Positions 31,001 to 47,200 are shown, counted from the first letter of the stretch. The stretch: 64,000 bases of DNA from Oasisia sp. SBJ-2009 (GCA_964017155.1 OZ024856.1:43100921-43164920); one strand, 5' to 3'. Numbers and translations are program-made. The notes: generated by a model not told the origin, from the sequence alone.

Positions 31001-34000
31001 AGGGAGGAGGATCTCGTTGGAAAACATCTCGTGTTATTACTATAGACTCTTTCGTTATTCAAATTCAATGCTAACTGCATAACGCATACCGTGCCTTTGC
31101 TATATACATGCAATAGTTTTGTATTTCCTCAATATTAACAAGTAATTTCATACATTGTTTTTCTTCAGCACATTGTATCTATATAACTGTTTTATTCTAG
31201 CGATAACACTTTATGTATGGCGCGAAAACATGCAGTTAAATTGAGGATTTATTTTTTAAACAAATTCACGTAATCGTAATTCAGGTACTACATGTTGTAA
31301 ATGACAGCTAATAAAAAATACGGACTGTAATTTATATATTTCGTTCGATAGCATTCTCAAATGTAATGTCTTACTATCGGAACTTTGCATTGAAACTATC
31401 GAAACATAAAGTATTCATTCTTCTAGAGAGTGGAAAGAAAGAAACAGGAGCCAGCGGCGAAGGTAAGTTAGGCAGAAGGATCACGTTCGAAAACATACTT
31501 GTTTTATTATAATAGACACTTTCGTAATCCAAATTCAACACACATGCAACAGTTTGGTATTTCCACCATATTAACAAGTAATTTCAAGCATGTATTTTAT
31601 ATTTCAGCACGTTCTATCTATATAACTGTTTTATTCTCGCCATATTGCTTTATGTATGGCGCGACAACATGCATTTAAACTGAGGATTTGGTTGAAATGT
31701 AATTTTTCACGTAAATATAATTCAGGTTGTAGATGTTATTAGAGACTGTTAATAAAAAATACGGACAGTAATTTAGATAATTTCGTTCGGCAACATTCTA
31801 AAATGTTTTTTTCTTAACAAAGGAACTCTGCATTTAAAATGTCGTAACATAAGTATCTATTCTTCTAGAGAGTGGAAAGAAGGAAGCAGAAGCCAGTGAC
31901 GAAGGTAATTTAGGGAGGAGGATCTCGTTGGAAAACATATCGTGTTATTACTATAGACTCTTTCGTTATTCAAATTCAATGCTAACTGCATAACACATAC
32001 CGTGCCTTTGCTATATACATGCAATAGTTTTGTATTTCCTTAATATTAACAAGTAATTTCATACATTGTTTTTCTTCAGCACATTGTATCTATATAACTG
32101 TTTTATTCTAGCGATAACACTTTATGTATGGCGCGAAAACATGCAGTTAAATTGAGGATTTATTTTTTAAACAAATTCACGTAATCGTAATTCAGGTACT
32201 ACATGTTGTAAATGACAGCTAATAAAAAATACGGACTGTAATTTATATATTTCGTTCGATAGCTTTCTGTTATTAGAGTATGTTAATAAAAAATACGGAC
32301 AGTAATTTAGATAATTTCGTTCGACAACATTCTAAAAAAAAAATTCTTAACAAAGGAATTCTGCATTTAAAATGTCGTAACATAAGTATCTATTCTTCTA
32401 GAGAGTGGAAAGAAGGAAGCAGAAGCCAGTGACGAAGGTAATTTAGGGAGGAGGATCTCGTTGGAAAACATCTCGTGTTATTACTATAGACTCTTTCGTT
32501 ATTCAAATTCAATGCTAACTGTATAACACATACCGTGCCTTTGCTATATACATGCAATAGTTTTGTATTTCCTCAATATTAACAAGTAATTTCATACATT
32601 GTTTTTCTTCAGCACATTGTATCTATATAACTGTTTTATTCTAGCGATAACACTTTATGTATGGCGCGAAAACATGCAGTTAAATTGAGGATTTATTTTT
32701 TAAACAAATTCACCTAATCGTAATTCAGGTACTACATGTTGTAAATGACAGCTAATAAAAAATACGGACTGTAATTTATTTATTTCGTTCGATAGCATTC
32801 TAAAATGTAATCTCTTACAATCGGAACTTTGCATTTAAACTATCGTAACAAAGTATTCATTCTTCTAGAGAGTGGAAAGAAGGAAACAGCAGCCAGCGGC
32901 GAAGGTAAGTTAGGGAGGAGGATCTCGTTGGAAAACATCTCGTGTTATTACTATAGACTCTATCGTTATTCAAATTCAATGCTAACTGCATAGCACATAC
33001 CGTGCCTTTGCTATATACATGCAATAGTTTTGTATTTCCTCAATATTAACAAGTAATTTCATACATTGTTTTTCTTCAGCACATTGTATCTATATAACTG
33101 TTTTATTCTAGCGATAACACTTTATGTATGGCGCGAAAACATGCAGTTAAATTGAGGATTTATTTTTTAAACAAATTCACCTAATCGTAATTCAGGTACT
33201 ACATGTTGTAAATGACAGCTAATAAAAAATACGGACTGTAATTTATTTATTTCGTTCGATAGCATTCTAAAATGTAATGTCTTACTATCGGAACTTTGCA
33301 TTTAAACTATCGTAACAAAGTATTCATTCTTCTAGAGAGTGGAAAGAAAGAAACAGGAGCCAGCGGCGAAGGTAAGTTAGGCAGAAGGATCACGTTGGAA
33401 AACATACTCGTTTTATTATAATAGACTCTTTCGTAATCCAAATTCAACACACATGCAACAGTTTGGTATTTCCACAATATTAACAAGTAATTTCAAGCAT
33501 GTATTTTATATTTCAGCACGTTCTATCTATATAACTGTTTTATTCTCGCCATATTGCTTCATGTATGGCGCGACAACATGTATTTAAACTGAGGATTTGG
33601 TTGAAATGTAATTTTTCACGTAAATATAATTCAGGTTGTAGATGTTATTAGAGACTGTTAATAAAAAATACGGACAGTAATTTAGATAATTTCGTTCGGC
33701 AACATTCTAAAATGTTTTTTCTTAACAAAGGAACTCTACATTTAAAATGTCGTAACATAAGTACCTATTCTTCTAGAGAGTGGAAAGAAGGAAGCAGAAG
33801 CCAGTGACGAAGGTAAGTTAGGGAGGAGGATCTCGTTGGAAAACATCTCGTGTTATTACTATAGACTCTTTCGTTATTCAAATTCAATGCTAACTGCATA
33901 GCAATTACCGTGCCTTTGCTATATACATGCAATAGTTTTGTATTTCCTCAATATTAACAAGTAATTTCATACATTGTTTTTCTTCAGCACATTGTATCTA

Positions 34001-36158
34001 TATAACTGTTTTATTCTAGCGATAACACTTTATGTATGGCGCGAAAACATGCAGTTAAATTGAGGATTTATTTTTTAAACAAATTCACGTAATCGTAATT
34101 CAGGTACTACATGTTGTAAATGACAGCTAATAAAAAATACGGACTGTAATTTATATATTTCGTTCGATAGCATTCTAAAATGTAATGTCTTACTATCGGA
34201 ACTTTGCATTTAAACTATCGTAACAAAGTATTCATTCTTCTAGAGAGTGGAAAGAAAGAAACAGGAGCCAGCGGCGAAGGTAAGTTAGGCAGAAGGATCA
34301 CGTTGGAAAACATACTCGTTTTATTATAATAGACTCTTTCGTAATCCAAATTCAACACACATGCAACAGTTTGGTATTTCCACAATATTAACAAGTAATT
34401 TCAAGCATGTATTTTATATTTCAGCACGTTCTATCTATATAACTGTTTTATTCTCGCCATATTGCTTTATGTATGGCGCGACAACATGCATTTAAACTGA
34501 GGATTTGGTTGAAATGTAATTTTTCACGTAAATATAATTCAGGTTGTAGATGTTATTAGAGACTGTTAATAAAAAATACGGACAGTAATTTAGATAATTT
34601 CGTTCGGCAACATTCTAAAATGTTTTTTTCTTAACAAAGGAACTCTGCATTTAAAATGTCGTAACATAAGTATCTATTCTTCTAGAGAGTGGAAAGAAGG
34701 AAGCAGAAGCCAGTGACGAAGGTAATTTAGGGAGGAGGATCTCGTTGGAAAACATCTCGTGTTATTACTATAGACTCTTTCGTTATTCAAATTCAATGCT
34801 AACTGCACAACACATACCGTGCCTTTGCTATATACATGCAATAGTTTTGTATTTCCTCAATATTAACAAGTAATTTCATACATTGTTTTTCTTCAGCACA
34901 TTGTATCTATATAACTGTTTTATTCTAGCGATAACACTTTATGTATGGCGCGAAAACATGCAGTTAAATTAAGGATTTATTTTTTAAACAAATTCACGTA
35001 ATCGTAATTCAGGTACTACATGTTGTAAATGACAGCTAATAAAAAATACGGACTGTAATTTATATATTTCGTTCGATAGCATTCTGTTATTAGAGACTGT
35101 TAATAAAAAACACGGACAGTAATTTAGATAATTTCGTTCGGCAACATTCTAAAATGTTTTTTCTTAACAAAGGAACTCTGCATTTAAAATGTCGCAACAT
35201 AAGTATCTATTCTTCTAGAGAGTGGAAAGAAGGAAGCAGAAGCCAGTGACGAAGGTAATTTAGGGAGGAGTATCTCGTTGGAAAACATCTCGTGTTATTA
35301 CTATAGATTCTTTCGTTATTCAAATTCAATGCTAACTGCATAACACATACCGTGCCTTTGCTATATACATGCAATAGTTTTGTATTTCCTCAATATTAAC
35401 AAGTAATTTCATACATTGTTTTTTTCAGCACATTGTATCTATATAACTGTTTTATTCTAGCGATAACACTTTATGTATGGCGCGAAAACATGCAGTTAAA
35501 TTGAGGATTTATTTTTAAACAAATTCACGTAATCGTAATTCAGGTACTACATGTTGTAAATGACAGCTAATAAAAAATACGGACTGTAATTTATAAATTT
35601 CGTTCGATAGCATTCTGTTATTAGAGTCTGTTAATAAAAAATACGGACAGTAATTTAGATAATTTCGTTCGACAACATTCTAAAATGTTTTTTTCTTAAC
35701 AAAGGAACTCTGCATTTAAAATGTCGTAACATAAGTATCTATTCTTCTAGAGAGTGGAAAGAAGGAAGCAGAAGCCAGTGACGAAGGTAAGTTAGGGAGG
35801 AGGATCTCGTTGGAAAACATCTCGTGTTATTACTATAGACTCTTTCGTTATTCAAATTCAATGCTAACTGCATAGCAATTACCGTGCCTTTGCTATATAC
35901 ATGCAATAGTTTTGTATTTCCTCAATATTAACAAGTAATTTCATACATTGTTTTTCTTCAGCACATTGTATCTATATAACTGTTTTATTCTAGCGATAAC
36001 ACTTTATGTATGGCGCGAAAACATGCAGTTAAATTGAGGATTTATTTTTTAAACAAATTCACGTAATCGTAATTCAGGTACTACATGTTGTAAATGACAG
36101 CTAATAAAAAATACGGACTGTAATTTATATATTTCGTTCGATAGCATTCTAAAATGTA
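28076..36158 (+). repeat. Micro-exon array, 8.08-kb higher-order block, copy 1 (17 exons)
   Basis: Exon starts: 28137, 28605, 29072, 29512, 29981, 30424, 30958, 31427, 31869, 32402, 32869, 33336, 33777, 34244, 34686, 35219 and 35751. The order of unit types and private features (VSGK variant at 29512, A9-run at about 32335, 533-bp long units) is repeated 8.08 kb downstream. Donors are GTAAGT or GTAATT. Every exon is exactly 36 nt although introns vary from about 404 to 498 nt. Confidence 0.88.
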
Positions 36159-39100
36159 ATGTCTTACTATCGGAACTTTGCATTGAAACTATCGAAACAT
36201 AAAGTATTCATTCTTCTAGAGAGTGGAAAGAAAGAAACAGGAGCCAGCGGCGAAGGTAAGTTAGGGAGGAGGATCTCGTTGGAAAACATCTCGTGTTATT
36301 ACTATATACTCTATCGTTATTCAAATTCAATGCTAACTGCATAGCACATACCGTGCCTTTGCTATATACATGCAATAGTTTTGTATTTCCTCAATATTAA
36401 CAAGTAATTTCATACATTGTTTTTCTTCAGCACATTGTATCTATATAACTGTTTTATTCTAGCGATAACACTTTATGTATGGCGCGAAAACATGCAGTTA
36501 AATTGAGGATTTATTTTTTAAACAAATTCACCTAATCGTAATTCAGGTACTACATGTTGTAAATGACAGCTAATAAAAAATACGGACTGTAATTTATTTA
36601 TTTCGTTCGATAGCATTCTAAAATGTAATGTCTTACTATCGGAACTTTGCATTTAAACTATCGTAACAAAGTATTCATTCTTCTAGAGAGTGGAAAGAAG
36701 GAAACAGCAGCCAGCGGCGAAGGTAAGTTAGGGAGGAGGATCTCGTTGGAAAACATCTCGTGTTATTACTATAGACTCTATCGTTATTCAAATTCAATGC
36801 TAACTGCATAGCACATACCGTGCCTTTGCTATATACATGCAATAGTTTTGTATTTCCTCAATATTAACAAGTAATTTCATACATTGTTTTTCTTCAGCAC
36901 ATTGTATCTATATAACTGTTTTATTCTAGCGATAACACTTTATGTATGGCGCGAAAACATGCAGTTAAATTGAGGATTTATTTTTTAAACAAATTCACCT
37001 AATCGTAATTCAGGTACTACATGTTGTAAATGACAGCTAATAAAAAATACGGACTGTAATTTATTGATTTCGTTCGATAGCATTCTAAAATGTAATGTCT
37101 TACTATCGGAACTTTGCATTTAAACTATCGTAACAAAGTATTCATTCTTCTAGAGAGTGGAAAGAAAGAAACAGGAGCCAGCGGCGAAGGTAAGTTAGGC
37201 AGAAGGATCACGTTGGAAAACATACTCGTTTTATTATAATAGACTCTTTCGTAATCGAAATTCAACACACATGCAACAGTTTGGTATTTCCACAATATTA
37301 ACAAGTAATTTCAAGCATGTATTTTATATTTCAGCACGTTCTATCTATATAACTGTTTTATTCTCGCCATATTGCTTCATGTATGGCGCGACAACATGCA
37401 TTTAAACTGAGGATTTGGTTGAAATGTAATTTTTCACGTAAATATAATTCAGGTTGTAGATGTTATTAGAGACTGTTAATAAAAAATACGGACAGTAATT
37501 TAGATAATTTCGTTCGGCAACATTCTAAAATGTTTTTTCTTAACAAAGGAATTCTGCATTTAAAATGTCGTAACATAAGTATCTATTATTCTAGTGAGTG
37601 GAAAGAAGGAAGCAGAAGACAGTGATGAAGGTAAGTTAGGGAGGAGGATCTCGTTGGAAAACATCTCGTGTTATTACTATAGACTCTTTCGTTATTCAAA
37701 TTCAATGCTAACTGCATAACGCATACCGTGCCTTTGCTATATACATGCAATAGTTTTGTATTTCCTCAATATTAACAAGTAATTTCATACATTGTTTTTC
37801 TTCAGCACATTGTATCTATATAACTGTTTTATTCTAGCGATAACACTTTATGTATGGCGCGAAAACATGCAGTTAAATTGAGGATTTATTTTTTAAACAA
37901 ATTCACGTAATCGTAATTCAGGTACTACATGTTGTAAATGACAGCTAATAAAAAATACGGACTGTAATTTATATATTTCGTTCGATAGCATTCTAAAATG
38001 TAATGTCTTACTATCGGAACTTTGCATTGAAACTATCGAAACATAAAGTATTCATTCTTCTAGAGAGTGGAAAGAAAGAAACAGGAGCCAGCGGCGAAGG
38101 TAAGTTAGGCAGAAGGATCACGTTCGAAAACATACTTGTTTTATTATAATAGACACTTTCGTAATCCAAATTCAACACACATGCAACAGTTTGGTATTTC
38201 CACCATATTAACAAGTAATTTCAAGCATGTATTTTATATTTCAGCACGTTCTATCTATATAACTGTTTTATTCTCGCCATATTGCTTTATGTATGGCGCG
38301 ACAACATGCATTTAAACTGAGGATTTGGTTGAAATGTAATTTTTCACGTAAATATAATTCAGGTTGTAGATGTTATTAGAGACTGTTAATAAAAAATACG
38401 GACAGTAATTTAGATAATTTCGTTCGGCAACATTCTAAAATGTTTTTTTCTTAACAAAGGAACTCTGCATTTAAAATGTCGTAACATAAGTATCTATTCT
38501 TCTAGAGAGTGGAAAGAAGGAAGCAGAAGCCAGTGACGAAGGTAATTTAGGGAGGAGGATCTCGTTGGAAAACATCTCGTGTTATTACTATAGACTCTTT
38601 CGTTATTCAAATTCAATGCTAACTGTATAACACATACCGTGCCTTTGCTATATACATGCAATAGTTTTGTATTTCCTCAATATTAACAAGTAATTTCATA
38701 CATTGTTTTTCTTCAGCACATTGTATCTATATAACTGTTTTATTCTAGCGATAACACTTTATGTATGGCGCGAAAACATGCAGTTAAATTGAGGATTTAT
38801 TTTTTAAACAAATTCACGTAATCGTAATTCAGGTACTACATGTTGTAAATTACAGCTAATAAAAAATACGGACTGTAATTTATATATTTCGTTCGATAGC
38901 ATTCTGTTATTAGAGTCTGTTAATAAAAAATACGGACAGTAATTTAGATAATTTCGTTCGACAACATTCTAAAATGTTTTTTCTTAACAAAGGAATTCTG
39001 CATTTAAAATGTCGTAACATAAGTATCTATTCTTCTAGAGAGTGGAAAGAAGGAAGCAGAAGACAGTGACGAAGGTAAGTTAGGGAGGAGGATCTCGTTG

Positions 39101-42100
39101 GAAAACATCTCGTGTTATTACTATAGACTCTTTCGTTATTCAAATTCAATGCTAACTGCATAACGCATACCGTGCCTTTGCTATATACATGCAATAGTTT
39201 TGTATTTCCTCAATATTAACAAGTAATTTCATACATTGTTTTTCTTCAGCACATTGTATCTATATAACTGTTTTATTCTAGCGATAACACTTTATGTATG
39301 GCGCGAAAACATGCAGTTAAATTGAGGATTTATTTTTTAAACAAATTCACGTAATCGTAATTCAGGTACTACATGTTGTAAATGACAGCTAATAAAAAAT
39401 ACGGACTGTAATTTATATATTTCGTTCGATAGCATTCTCAAATGTAATGTCTTACTATCGGAACTTTGCATTGAAACTATCGAAACATAAAGTATTCATT
39501 CTTCTAGAGAGTGGAAAGAAAGAAACAGGAGCCAGCGGCGAAGGTAAGTTAGGCAGAAGGATCACGTTCGAAAACATACTTGTTTTATTATAATAGACAC
39601 TTTCGTAATCCAAATTCAACACACATGCAACAGTTTGGTATTTCCACCATATTAACAAGTAATTTCAAGCATGTATTTTATATTTCAGCACGTTCTATCT
39701 ATATAACTGTTTTATTCTCGCCATATTGCTTTATGTATGGCGCGACAACATGCATTTAAACTGAGGATTTGGTTGAAATGTAATTTTTCACGTAAATATA
39801 ATTCAGGTTGTAGATGTTATTAGAGACTGTTAATAAAAAATACGGACAGTAATTTAGATAATTTCGTTCGGCAACATTCTAAAATGTTTTTTTCTTAACA
39901 AAGGAACTCTGCATTTAAAATGTCGTAACATAAGTATCTATTCTTCTAGAGAGTGGAAAGAAGGAAGCAGAAGCCAGTGACGAAGGTAATTTAGGGAGGA
40001 GGATCTCGTTGGAAAACATATCGTGTTATTACTATAGACTCTTTCGTTATTCAAATTCAATGCTAACTGCATAACACATACCGTGCCTTTGCTATATACA
40101 TGCAATAGTTTTGTATTTCCTTAATATTAACAAGTAATTTCATACATTGTTTTTCTTCAGCACATTGTATCTATATAACTGTTTTATTCTAGCGATAACA
40201 CTTTATGTATGGCGCGAAAACATGCAGTTAAATTGAGGATTTATTTTTTAAACAAATTCACGTAATCGTAATTCAGGTACTACATGTTGTAAATGACAGC
40301 TAATAAAAAATACGGACTGTAATTTATATATTTCGTTCGATAGCTTTCTGTTATTAGAGTATGTTAATAAAAAATACGGACAGTAATTTAGATAATTTCG
40401 TTCGACAACATTCTAAAAAAAAAATTCTTAACAAAGGAATTCTGCATTTAAAATGTCGTAACATAAGTATCTATTCTTCTAGAGAGTGGAAAGAAGGAAG
40501 CAGAAGCCAGTGACGAAGGTAATTTAGGGAGGAGGATCTCGTTGGAAAACATCTCGTGTTATTACTATAGACTCTTTCGTTATTCAAATTCAATGCTAAC
40601 TGTATAACACATACCGTGCCTTTGCTATATACATGCAATAGTTTTGTATTTCCTCAATATTAACAAGTAATTTCATACATTGTTTTTCTTCAGCACATTG
40701 TATCTATATAACTGTTTTATTCTAGCGATAACACTTTATGTATGGCGCGAAAACATGCAGTTAAATTGAGGATTTATTTTTTAAACAAATTCACCTAATC
40801 GTAATTCAGGTACTACATGTTGTAAATGACAGCTAATAAAAAATACGGACTGTAATTTATTTATTTCGTTCGATAGCATTCTAAAATGTAATCTCTTACA
40901 ATCGGAACTTTGCATTTAAACTATCGTAACAAAGTATTCATTCTTCTAGAGAGTGGAAAGAAGGAAACAGCAGCCAGCGGCGAAGGTAAGTTAGGGAGGA
41001 GGATCTCGTTGGAAAACATCTCGTGTTATTACTATAGACTCTATCGTTATTCAAATTCAATGCTAACTGCATAGCACATACCGTGCCTTTGCTATATACA
41101 TGCAATAGTTTTGTATTTCCTCAATATTAACAAGTAATTTCATACATTGTTTTTCTTCAGCACATTGTATCTATATAACTGTTTTATTCTAGCGATAACA
41201 CTTTATGTATGGCGCGAAAACATGCAGTTAAATTGAGGATTTATTTTTTAAACAAATTCACCTAATCGTAATTCAGGTACTACATGTTGTAAATGACAGC
41301 TAATAAAAAATACGGACTGTAATTTATTTATTTCGTTCGATAGCATTCTAAAATGTAATGTCTTACTATCGGAACTTTGCATTTAAACTATCGTAACAAA
41401 GTATTCATTCTTCTAGAGAGTGGAAAGAAAGAAACAGGAGCCAGCGGCGAAGGTAAGTTAGGCAGAAGGATCACGTTGGAAAACATACTCGTTTTATTAT
41501 AATAGACTCTTTCGTAATCCAAATTCAACACACATGCAACAGTTTGGTATTTCCACAATATTAACAAGTAATTTCAAGCATGTATTTTATATTTCAGCAC
41601 GTTCTATCTATATAACTGTTTTATTCTCGCCATATTGCTTCATGTATGGCGCGACAACATGTATTTAAACTGAGGATTTGGTTGAAATGTAATTTTTCAC
41701 GTAAATATAATTCAGGTTGTAGATGTTATTAGAGACTGTTAATAAAAAATACGGACAGTAATTTAGATAATTTCGTTCGGCAACATTCTAAAATGTTTTT
41801 TCTTAACAAAGGAACTCTACATTTAAAATGTCGTAACATAAGTACCTATTCTTCTAGAGAGTGGAAAGAAGGAAGCAGAAGCCAGTGACGAAGGTAAGTT
41901 AGGGAGGAGGATCTCGTTGGAAAACATCTCGTGTTATTACTATAGACTCTTTCGTTATTCAAATTCAATGCTAACTGCATAGCAATTACCGTGCCTTTGC
42001 TATATACATGCAATAGTTTTGTATTTCCTCAATATTAACAAGTAATTTCATACATTGTTTTTCTTCAGCACATTGTATCTATATAACTGTTTTATTCTAG

Positions 42101-44241
42101 CGATAACACTTTATGTATGGCGCGAAAACATGCAGTTAAATTGAGGATTTATTTTTTAAACAAATTCACGTAATCGTAATTCAGGTACTACATGTTGTAA
42201 ATGACAGCTAATAAAAAATACGGACTGTAATTTATATATTTCGTTCGATAGCATTCTAAAATGTAATGTCTTACTATCGGAACTTTGCATTTAAACTATC
42301 GTAACAAAGTATTCATTCTTCTAGAGAGTGGAAAGAAAGAAACAGGAGCCAGCGGCGAAGGTAAGTTAGGCAGAAGGATCACGTTGGAAAACATACTCGT
42401 TTTATTATAATAGACTCTTTCGTAATCCAAATTCAACACACATGCAACAGTTTGGTATTTCCACAATATTAACAAGTAATTTCAAGCATGTATTTTATAT
42501 TTCAGCACGTTCTATCTATATAACTCTTTTATTCTCGCCATATTGCTTTATGTATGGCGCGACAACATGCATTTAAACTGAGGATTTGGTTGAAATGTAA
42601 TTTTTCACGTAAATATAATTCAGGTTGTAGATGTTATTAGAGACTGTTAATAAAAAATACGGACAGTAATTTAGATAATTTCGTTCGGCAACATTCTAAA
42701 ATGTTTTTTTCTTAACAAAGGAACTCTGCATTTAAAATGTCGTAACATAAGTATCTATTCTTCTAGAGAGTGGAAAGAAGGAAGCAGAAGCCAGTGCCGA
42801 AGGTAATTTAGGGAGGAGGATCTCGTTGGAAAACATCTCGTGTTATTACTATAGACTCTTTCGTTATTCAAATTCAATGCTAACTGCACAACACATACCG
42901 TGCCTTTGCTATATACATGCAATAGTTTTGTATTTCCTCAATATTAACAAGTAATTTCATACATTGTTTTTCTTCAGCACATTGTATCTATATAACTGTT
43001 TTATTCTAGCGATAACACTTTATGTATGGCGCGAAAACATGCAGTTAAATTAAGGATTTATTTTTTAAACAAATTCACGTAATCGTAATTCAGGTACTAC
43101 ATGTTGTAAATGACAGCTAATAAAAAATACGGACTGTAATTTATATATTTCGTTCGATAGCATTCTGTTATTAGAGACTGTTAATAAAAAACACGGACAG
43201 TAATTTAGATAATTTCGTTCGGCAACATTCTAAAATGTTTTTTCTTAACAAAGGAACTCTGCATTTAAATGTCGCAACATAAGTATCTATTCTTCTAGAG
43301 AGTGGAAAGAAGGAAGCAGAAGCCAGTGACGAAGGTAATTTAGGGAGGAGTATCTCGTTGGAAAACATCTCGTGTTATTACTATAGATTCTTTCGTTATT
43401 CAAATTCAATGCTAACTGCATAACACATACCGTGCCTTTGCTATATACATGCAATAGTTTTGTATTTCCTCAATATTAACAAGTAATTTCATACATTGTT
43501 TTTTTCAGCACATTGTATCTATATAACTGTTTTATTCTAGCGATAACACTTTATGTATGGCGCGAAAACATGCAGTTAAATTGAGGATTTATTTTTAAAC
43601 AAATTCACGTAATCGTAATTCAGGTACTACATGTTGTAAATGACAGCTAATAAAAAATACGGACTGTAATTTATAAATTTCGTTCGATAGCATTCTGTTA
43701 TTAGAGTCTGTTAATAAAAAATACGGACAGTAATTTAGATAATTTCGTTCGACAACATTCTAAAATGTTTTTTTCTTAACAAAGGAACTCTGCATTTAAA
43801 ATGTCGTAACATAAGTATCTATTCTTCTAGAGAGTGGAAAGAAGGAAGCAGAAGCCAGTGACGAAGGTAAGTTAGGGAGGAGGATCTCGTTGGAAAACAT
43901 CTCGTGTTATTACTATAGACTCTTTCGTTATTCAAATTCAATGCTAACTGCATAGCAATTACCGTGCCTTTGCTATATACATGCAATAGTTTTGTATTTC
44001 CTCAATATTAACAAGTAATTTCATACATTGTTTTTCTTCAGCACATTGTATCTATATAACTGTTTTATTCTAGCGATAACACTTTATGTATGGCGCGAAA
44101 ACATGCAGTTAAATTGAGGATTTATTTTTTAAACAAATTCACGTAATCGTAATTCAGGTACTACATGTTGTAAATGACAGCTAATAAAAAATACGGACTG
44201 TAATTTATATATTTCGTTCGATAGCATTCTAAAATGTAATG
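36159..44241 (+). repeat. Micro-exon array, 8.08-kb higher-order block, copy 2 (17 exons)
   Basis: Exon starts: 36220, 36687, 37154, 37595, 38064, 38506, 39039, 39508, 39950, 40483, 40950, 41417, 41858, 42325, 42767, 43299 and 43831. Each corresponds to an exon 8080-8083 bp upstream. A private change at 42767 alters the 11th residue (SDE to SAE). VSGKKEAEDSDE recurs at 37595 and ESGKKEAEDSDE at 39039. Confidence 0.88.
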
Positions 44242-47200
44242 TCTTACTATCGGAACTTTGCATTTAAACTATCGTAACAAAGTATTCATTCTTCTAGAGA
44301 GTGGAAAGAAAGAAACAGGAGCCAGCGGCGAAGGTAAGTTAGGCAGAAGGATCACGTTGGAAAACATACTCGTTTTATTATAATAGACTCTTTCGTAATT
44401 CAAATTCAACACACATGCAACAGTTTGGTATTTCCACAATATTAACAATTAATTTCAAGCATGTATTTTATATTTCAGCACGTTCTATCTATATAACTGT
44501 TTTATTCTCGCCATATTGCTTTATGTATGGCGCGACAACATGCATTTAAACTGAGGATTTGGTTGAAATGTAATTTTTCACGTAAATATAATTCAGGTTG
44601 TAGATGTTATTAGAGACTGTTAATAAAAAATACGGACAGTAATTTAGATAATTTCGTTCGGCAACATTCTAAAATGTTTTTTTCTTAACAAAGGAACTCT
44701 GCATTTAAAATGTCGTAACATAAGTATCTATTCTTCTAGAGAGTGGAAAGAAGGAAGCAGAAGCCAGTGACGAAGGTAATTTAGGGAGGAAGATCTCGTT
44801 GGAAAACATCTCGTGTTATTACTATAGACTCTTTCGTTATTCAAATTCAATGCTAACTGCACAACACATACCGTGCCTTTGCTATATACATGCAATAGTT
44901 TTGTATTTCCTCAATATTAACAAGTAATTTCATACATTGTTTTTCTTCAGCACATTGTATCTATATAACTGTTTTATTCTAGCGATAACACTTTATGTAT
45001 GGCGCGAAAACATGCAGTTAAATTAAGGATTTATTTTTTAAACAAATTCACGTAATCGTAATTCAGGTACTACATGTTGTAAATGACAGCTAATAAAAAA
45101 TACGGACTGTAATTTATATATTTCGTTCGATAGCATTCTGTTATTAGAGACTGTTAATAAAAAACACGGACAGTAATTTAGATAATTTCGTTCGGCAACA
45201 TTCTAAAATGTTTTTTCTTAACAAAGGAACTCTGCATTTAAAATGTCGCAACATAAGTATCTATTCTTCTAGAGAGTGGAAAGAAGGAAGCAGAAGCCAG
45301 TGACGAAGGTAATTTAGGGAGGAGGATCTCGTTGGAAAACATCTCGTGTTATTACTATAGATTCTTTCGTTATTCAAATTCAATGCTAACTGCATAACAC
45401 ATACCGTGCCTTTGCTATATACATGCAATAGTTTTGTATTTCCTCAATATTAACAAGTAATTTCATACATTGTTTTTTCAGCACATTGTATCTATATAAC
45501 TGTTTTATTCTAGCGATAACACTTTATGTATGGCGCGAAAACATGCAGTTAAATTGAGGATTTATTTTTAAACAAATTCACGTAATCGTAATTCAGGTAC
45601 TACATGTTGTAAATGACAGCTAATAAAAAATACGGACTGTAATTTATATATTTCGTTCGATAGCATTCTGTTATTAGAGTCTGTTAATAAAAAATACGGA
45701 CAGTAATTTAGATAATTTCGTTCGACAACATTCTAAAATGTTTTTTTCTTAACAAAGGAACTCTGCATTTAAAATGTCGTAACATAAGTATCTATTCTTC
45801 TAGAGAGTGGAAAGAAGGAAGCAGAAGCCAGTGACGAAGGTAAGTTAGGGAGGAGGATCTCGTTGGAAAACATCTCGTGTTATTACTATAGACTCTTTCG
45901 TTATTCAAATTCAATGCTAACTGCATAGCAATTACCGTGCCTTTGCTATATACATGCAATAGTTTTGTATTTCCTCAATATTAACAAGTAATTTCATACA
46001 TTGTTTTTCTTCAGCACATTGTATCTATATAACTGTTTTATTCTAGCGATAACACTTTATGTATGGCGCGAAAACATGCAGTTAAATTAAGGATTTATTT
46101 TTTAAACAAATTCACGTAATCGTAATTCAGGTACTACATGTTGTAAATGACAGCTAATAAAAAATACGGACAGTAATTTAGATAATTTCGTTCGACAACA
46201 TTCTAAAAAAAAAATTCTTAACAAAGGAATTCTGCATTTAAAATGTCGTAACATAAGTATCTATTCTTCTAGAGAGTGGAAAGAAGGAAGCAGAAGCCAG
46301 TGACGAAGGTAATTTAGGGAGGAGGATCTCGTTGGAAAACATCTCGTGTTATTACTATAGACTCTTTCGTTATTCAAATTCAATGCTAACTGTATAACAC
46401 ATACCGTGCCTTTGCTATATACATGCAATAGTTTTGTATTTCCTCAATATTAACAAGTAATTTCATACATTGTTTTTCTTCAGCACATTGTATCTATATA
46501 ACTGTTTTATTCTAGCGATAACACTTTATGTATGGCGCGAAAACATGCAGTTAAATTGAGGATTTATTTTTTAAACAAATTCACCTAATCGTAATTCAGG
46601 TACTACATGTTGTAAATGACAGCTAATAAAAAATACGGACTGTAATTTATTTATTTCGTTCGATAGCATTCTAAAATGTAATCTCTTACAATCGGAACTT
46701 TGCATTTAAACTATCGTAACAAAGTATTCATTCTTCTAGAGAGTGGAAAGAAGGAAACAGCAGCCAGCGGCGAAGGTAAGTTAGGGAGGAGGATCTCGTT
46801 GGAAAACATCTCGTGTTATTACTATAGACTCTATCGTTATTCAAATTCAATGCTAACTGCATAGCACATACCGTGCCTTTGCTATATACATGCAATAGTT
46901 TTGTATTTCCTCAATATTAACAAGTAATTTCATACATTGTTTTTCTTCAGCACATTGTATCTATATAACTGTTTTATTCTAGCGATAACACTTTATGTAT
47001 GGCGCGAAAACATGCAGTTAAATTGAGGATTTATTTTTTAAACAAATTCACCTAATCGTAATTCAGGTACTACATGTTGTAAATGACAGCTAATAAAAAA
47101 TACGGACTGTAATTTATTTATTTCGTTCGATAGCATTCTAAAATGTAATGTCTTACTATCGGAACTTTGCATTTAAACTATCGTAACAAAGTATTCATTC

